A stretch of DNA of 17,047 nucleotides from Candidatus Woesearchaeota archaeon (GTDB lineage: Archaea > Nanobdellota > Nanobdellia > Woesearchaeales > JACRKL01): NCBI GenBank assembly GCA_016219795.1, contig JACRKK010000091.1:1-17047 (forward strand). Reading direction: 5' to 3'. Shown one piece after another: positions 14,252 to 17,047 of the stretch (the stretch's first letter is position 1; each line of letters starts with the position of its first letter). The position numbers and the translations under genes are program-made. The notes below the pieces were generated by a model. That model searched no databases. It worked only from the letters and a program-made list of their open reading frames with translations, and had not been told where the DNA came from.

Positions 14252-15232
14252 ATGAAGACCGTCCGTATTTTTCTTTTTGTTCTTTTTTTTCTGGTACTTG
14301 TTTCTGGCGTAGCTTTGGCAGCCACCAATCTTTCTGTTGGCCTGCAGAAAATCCAGGAATACAACAACCAGCTGGCACGCACCATGCTTGAGAATGTATC
14401 CCTATTCATTGCCTTCCTTGCAGGCATAACTTCTTTAGTATCCCCCTGCATTCTTCCTCTGCTCCCTGCCTATTTCGCCGTGACGTTTAAAGAACGCAGG
14501 CGTATTACCTTTGCAACATCTGTTTTCTTTTTAGGGTTTAGCATAGTCTTTGTTGCCATGGGCATGTTTGCTGCATTTGCCGGTAAAACGCTTTCGATGA
14601 TCTTTGCAGGGTCCTGGATAATCCCCCTTGCGGGTGTGATCCTTGTCTTTTTTGGGGGGATGGTGCTTCTGGGGAAAGGATTTGGCGGCTTTGTAAGGCA
14701 GGGCAAGTTTGGCAGTGGGTGGTGGGGCGTTTTTGTTTCAGGTGTGCTGTTTGCCATAGGATGGACTGCCTGTACCGGCCCTCTTCTTGCCGGCGTACTC
14801 CTGATGGTAGGCACCTTCCAAAATTATATGACTGGTGCGCTTCTGATGTTTTTCTATGCTCTTGGGGTCTTTTTCCCTCTCTTTATCCTCTCTTTCTTTT
14901 ATGATAAGTTTCATCTGGAACGCATGCCTTGGCTGCAGAAGAAAGTGTATGTGAGGGTTGGTCGGAAGACTCTGGAAACCACCTATCCTAATCTTATCTC
15001 AGGCATCCTGTTTGTGCTGCTTGGAATGGTATTCATTCTTTTTGGAGGAACCGGCGTTTTCAATGAGTACCAGTTATTTGACATCAAACAGTATTTCTAT
15101 AGCTGGCAGAACCTGTTTATTGCACATCCAGCGACATTCAATATCATCGGTGTTATTATTCTTGCCCTTTTTATCCTAGCCCTGGCTTATGTTTTGTTCA
15201 AGCAGTCAAAGAACAAGGAACAGTCAAATTGA
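14252..15232 (+). CDS. ccdA: CcdA/DsbD-type thiol-disulfide transporter with signal peptide
   Basis: This 326-residue protein has an N-terminal hydrophobic signal (about 4-24), a short outer segment, then six or more helices with Cys66 (VSPCILP) and Cys174 (WTACTGP), the conserved pair of the CcdA family. It would bring reducing power across the membrane, most simply to the triple thioredoxin-like protein encoded just upstream. ATG 14252 is chosen: it lies four bases after the previous stop and starts a good signal peptide, while the in-frame ATG 14231 overlaps that gene. The extra N-terminal segment and a seventh hydrophobic stretch at the C-terminus make it longer than a minimal CcdA. Confidence 0.93.
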   Translation: MKTVRIFLFVLFFLVLVSGVALAATNLSVGLQKIQEYNNQLARTMLENVSLFIAFLAGITSLVSPCILPLLPAYFAVTFKERRRITFATSVFFLGFSIVFVAMGMFAAFAGKTLSMIFAGSWIIPLAGVILVFFGGMVLLGKGFGGFVRQGKFGSGWWGVFVSGVLFAIGWTACTGPLLAGVLLMVGTFQNYMTGALLMFFYALGVFFPLFILSFFYDKFHLERMPWLQKKVYVRVGRKTLETTYPNLISGILFVLLGMVFILFGGTGVFNEYQLFDIKQYFYSWQNLFIAHPATFNIIGVIILALFILALAYVLFKQSKNKEQSN

Positions 15233-15241
15233 AAACAATCA

Positions 15242-16003
15242 TTATATTGCAGCCTGTTTCTGATATTCGCTGACTTTCTGTTTGGCTGAGAGTAGATGTC
15301 TTTCGGTATTCTGCATACGCACGGCAACGGCATCTGCGTCTTTTTCTTCTTCATTTAATTCAGAATAAAGGATATTAAAATTGGAGATGGGGGTGAAGAG
15401 GCGGAAAAGTGTGTTGGTGAATTTGAGGGGGGAGGATTTCTGTTGGATGTGGGCAAGTTCATGGAGCAGCACAGCGTCCAGCTCTTTGGGCTTGAGAAGC
15501 TCAACGATGCCCATGGTAAGGAAGATGCTTGGGTGGATGTGGCTTATGGAGAATGCATACGGTTCTGCTTTGTCAAGGAGATAGACTGATGGCGTTTTTA
15601 TCCCCATCTTTCTTGCATGTCTTTCCATTTTACGGAAAAGAACATTTTCCTGGGTTATGCTCTTGCTGCGCGAGGAGAGCATATAGATAAAGGGGACAAC
15701 AACAAAGCTTAAGAGGATTGTTACCACGATGGCGACAACGCCAGAAGAGACAAGGGATTGGGCCATTTGGCAGGATAACAGTATTTTCTGACAGGTCCTG
15801 GCATAGAGGTAGTAAGCAAAAGGGAATACCATAAAAAAGACAAAACTGTAGAGCAGACCAAGCTTTTCAGCGTTGCGCAGCTGCTTACGCAGGATTAAGA
15901 AGAGGCCAAGAAGCAGGAGGGCAATGACTATGGACAGCATGACGACCAGCTGGTTTACGGGTTTGTCAATGAAGGTGTTTACGCATTCATAGCACATGGC
16001 CAT
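15242..16003 (-). CDS. BlaR1/M56-like membrane metalloprotease with outer Cys pairs
   Basis: The protein of 253 residues has three membrane segments (about 18-38, 47-68 and 86-109) and a protease domain with HELAH (181-185) and a downstream EKDAD (220-224) whose Glu220 is the likely third zinc ligand. The positive loop RKQLRNAEK (39-47) suggests an outer N-terminus and an inner protease. That puts Cys4 and Cys7 (CYEC) and Cys71 and Cys78 all outside. Paired with the BlaI-type repressor upstream, it should cleave it on receiving a signal. It could also be called M48-like. The proposed signal is thiol redox state or metal, not beta-lactam: no penicillin-binding domain is present. Confidence 0.82.
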   Translation of the reverse strand: MAMCYECVNTFIDKPVNQLVVMLSIVIALLLLGLFLILRKQLRNAEKLGLLYSFVFFMVFPFAYYLYARTCQKILLSCQMAQSLVSSGVVAIVVTILLSFVVVPFIYMLSSRSKSITQENVLFRKMERHARKMGIKTPSVYLLDKAEPYAFSISHIHPSIFLTMGIVELLKPKELDAVLLHELAHIQQKSSPLKFTNTLFRLFTPISNFNILYSELNEEEKDADAVAVRMQNTERHLLSAKQKVSEYQKQAAI

Positions 16004-16009
16004 AGGGCT

Positions 16010-16366
16010 TTACCTCTTCTTTCCGAACCGCTCATCAAAATAAGCAGTGGCGATGTTGCCAAAACGTTCAATTAAGTTATCAACAGAGTTGCGCAGCACA
16101 GCTTTTTGGTAATCTTCTTTTTCAGATGCAGGAGAATAAACATATCGATATCCTCCCCGGCAGGTCTCAATGCTGCGCTTCACCAGTTTCCGTTCATGGA
16201 GGCGGTCCAGAAGCACTGCAATGGAAGTATGCGCAACTTTCCTTTTTTTCTTAAGGACATCATAGATATCGCGCACTTTTGCCTGTTGTTTCTGCCAGAG
16301 AAGTTCAAGGATCTCCTTTTCAAGTGGCCCAAGTCCAGACCCCAGTTTTTGTGGTGATTTTTTCAT
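16010..16366 (-). CDS. BlaI/MecI-type winged-helix repressor
   Basis: The protein of 118 residues has the Penicillinase_R (BlaI) winged helix: GPLEKEILELLW (14-25), KVRDIYDVL, and a recognition helix around HTSIAVLLDRLHERKLV, with the wing running into RYVYSP. BlaI proteins are dimeric repressors inactivated by cleavage by a partner M56 protease, here encoded six bases downstream. ATG 16366 follows the previous gene's stop by four bases. A longer in-frame extension upstream to 16585 is only the shadow of that gene. It probably represses its own operon from the palindromic promoter at 16797. Confidence 0.88.
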   Translation of the reverse strand: MKKSPQKLGSGLGPLEKEILELLWQKQQAKVRDIYDVLKKKRKVAHTSIAVLLDRLHERKLVKRSIETCRGGYRYVYSPASEKEDYQKAVLRNSVDNLIERFGNIATAYFDERFGKKR

Positions 16367-16370
16367 TTGT

Positions 16371-16760
16371 TTAGGTGGTGGTGCCGGTTGGCACATATCC
16401 ATAAAGTGGGCAACCGGTGATGACTGCCAGTTTTTCAAGCGGCACTTCTCCTGATACTCTGTTGCCGTCGGCAAATTCCCAGGTAGGGTAGCCTTTGATA
16501 TTTTGCTGGATGCAAAATTCTGTCTGGCCGCTTTGGTCAGGAAGTGAGCACTCGATGTAGTTGGCATATTGCCACGCAGACCCAAATGCTTCTTTCTGAT
16601 TTAGGCAGTGCGGGCACCAGAATGCGCCGTACATCTTGACGCCTTTATCACTGAGGCACTGGGCAAAAGCGTCATCAGACACTCTTGTTTTGCAGCCGGC
16701 GATAATCACAAGCAGTGCAATGCTGCATAGGATGATGATGGTTTTGGTGTTCATGGGCAT
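16371..16760 (-). CDS. thioredoxin-like lipoprotein (CPHC), VKOR-partner type
   Basis: The protein of 129 residues has a lipobox IIAGC (Cys23), a thioredoxin-fold domain with FWCPHCLNQKEAFG (47-60; active Cys49 and Cys52) and a probable cis-Pro at GYPTWEF (90-96). More Cys lie at 35, 71, 83 and 117. FAQCLSDKGVKMYGAFWCPHC closely resembles the domain often linked to archaeal VKOR enzymes. It is likely an outer-face thiol oxidoreductase. GAGGGGAG is spaced well for the ATG at 16760; a second ATG is at 16754. It is first in an operon with the BlaI-type and M56-like genes. Confidence 0.88.
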   Translation of the reverse strand: MPMNTKTIIILCSIALLVIIAGCKTRVSDDAFAQCLSDKGVKMYGAFWCPHCLNQKEAFGSAWQYANYIECSLPDQSGQTEFCIQQNIKGYPTWEFADGNRVSGEVPLEKLAVITGCPLYGYVPTGTTT

Positions 16761-16796
16761 GAATTCTCCCCTCTTGTTTTTAGAAGATGATACTCA

Positions 16797-16812
16797 CCTT
16801 TATATATAAAGG
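16797..16812 (-). promoter_or_regulatory. palindromic TATA-box promoter of the Trx-BlaI-M56 operon
   Basis: CCTTTATATATAAAGG is a perfect 16-bp palindrome containing a TATA box about 44 bases before ATG 16760, predicting a start near 16779. Symmetry means it might also fire toward the flanking repeat, or be bound by the BlaI-type dimer. Confidence 0.65.
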
Positions 16813-16825
16813 TTTCTTTTGTTTT

Positions 16826-16966
16826 GTAAAAAGAAAATCGGCCACGGAAGAACAAGTTCTTCCTATTTGCGCTCAAGCTACGCTTTCGGCAACCACCGCC
16901 GGTCAGTAGACCGGCGGCATTCTCGCTTCGCTCGGGCCGATTTTCTTTAACCCTGCGTTTTCTATG
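16826..16966. repeat. right copy of 141-bp flanking inverted repeat
   Basis: This is the reverse complement of 1-141 with one difference (G16906), which lies in the 4-base hairpin loop. It starts 13 bases beyond the palindromic TATA box of the last operon. An open frame on the minus strand (16751-16975) runs through it but is not conserved-looking. Confidence 0.95.
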
Positions 16967-17030
16967 AAAATGCACAAGTTGGAATCACATAATGGGAACA
17001 GGATAAATCACTAAAGTGCTTTTTCATAGA
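16961..17030. repeat. imperfect inverted repeat at the outer edge of the right repeat
   Basis: TCTATGAAAATGCAC (16961-16975) is the inverse of GTGCTTTTTCATAGA (17016-17030) with 14 of 15 bases matched and a 40-base spacer. It begins within the last bases of the 141-bp repeat, so the flanking element may extend further outward. No gene is visible from 16967 to 17047. Confidence 0.6.
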
Positions 17031-17047
17031 TGTTGAAAGTCGCTAAA

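Noticed and set aside
16367..16585. Upstream extension of the BlaI-type gene
   Set aside because: This region is already coding for the thioredoxin-like lipoprotein in another frame, and the BlaI domain starts at the ATG at 16366.
16751..16975. Minus-strand open frame through the right inverted repeat
   Set aside because: Low-complexity basic translation, no ribosome binding site, and it crosses the promoter and repeat.

Overview
The window reads as archaeal chromosome, probably from a small-genome (DPANN-type) lineage or a metagenomic contig. Evidence from the sequence: TTTATATA-type TATA boxes sit about 25 bases before inferred start sites, good Shine-Dalgarno sequences precede most genes, archaeal-style lipoboxes (xxAGC) are present, and two membrane-anchored winged-helix regulators of a kind common in archaea are encoded. 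The lineage is inference. No rRNA, tRNA, transposase, integrase or CRISPR array is visible.

Layout. A 141-bp sequence at 1-141 recurs in inverted orientation at 16826-16966 with one mismatch, so nearly all genes lie between two inverted repeats. From 342 to 8968 the genes run on the minus strand. A promoter at about 9041 starts a tightly packed operon (8968 to 5947): a DUF411 copper lipoprotein, a DUF2933-like small membrane protein, a previously unlisted 34-residue membrane peptide, two membrane proteins with CPLC/CVLC motifs, a MerC/MerT-like membrane protein, an anchored extracytoplasmic protein, and a small protein ending LPQMVGGC. A second promoter at about 5920, overlapped by a perfect 20-bp palindrome, drives an ArsR-type repressor, CopZ, an HMA domain fused to a Gly/Met-rich membrane domain, the CopA Cu+ ATPase, two SAM methyltransferases (the first carrying an A8 frameshift), a DUF2892 protein and a DoxX-like protein.

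The middle (9075-11920) holds two membrane-bound wHTH regulators, a Met/His-rich secreted protein and a SHOCT protein, followed by a convergent pair: a CcdA-type thiol transporter and a cupredoxin-like lipoprotein. From 12066 to 15229 a plus-strand operon encodes a membrane-anchored Cys/His-rich protein, a His-rich membrane protein (both ending LPxMVGGC), a protein with three thioredoxin-fold modules, and a second CcdA. From 16760 back to 15242 a minus-strand operon encodes a CPHC thioredoxin-like lipoprotein, a BlaI-type repressor and a BlaR1/M56-like membrane protease.

Together the genes form a copper-handling and cell-surface thiol-redox island. CopZ/CopA and their repressor look after cytosolic copper. 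DUF411, cupredoxin-like and Met/His-rich proteins would hold copper outside. Two CcdA proteins could carry reducing equivalents out to thioredoxin-like domains. The most unusual signal is a C-terminal octapeptide LPxMVGGC shared by three otherwise different membrane proteins. Its codons and stop codons differ between copies, which points to selection on the peptide itself.
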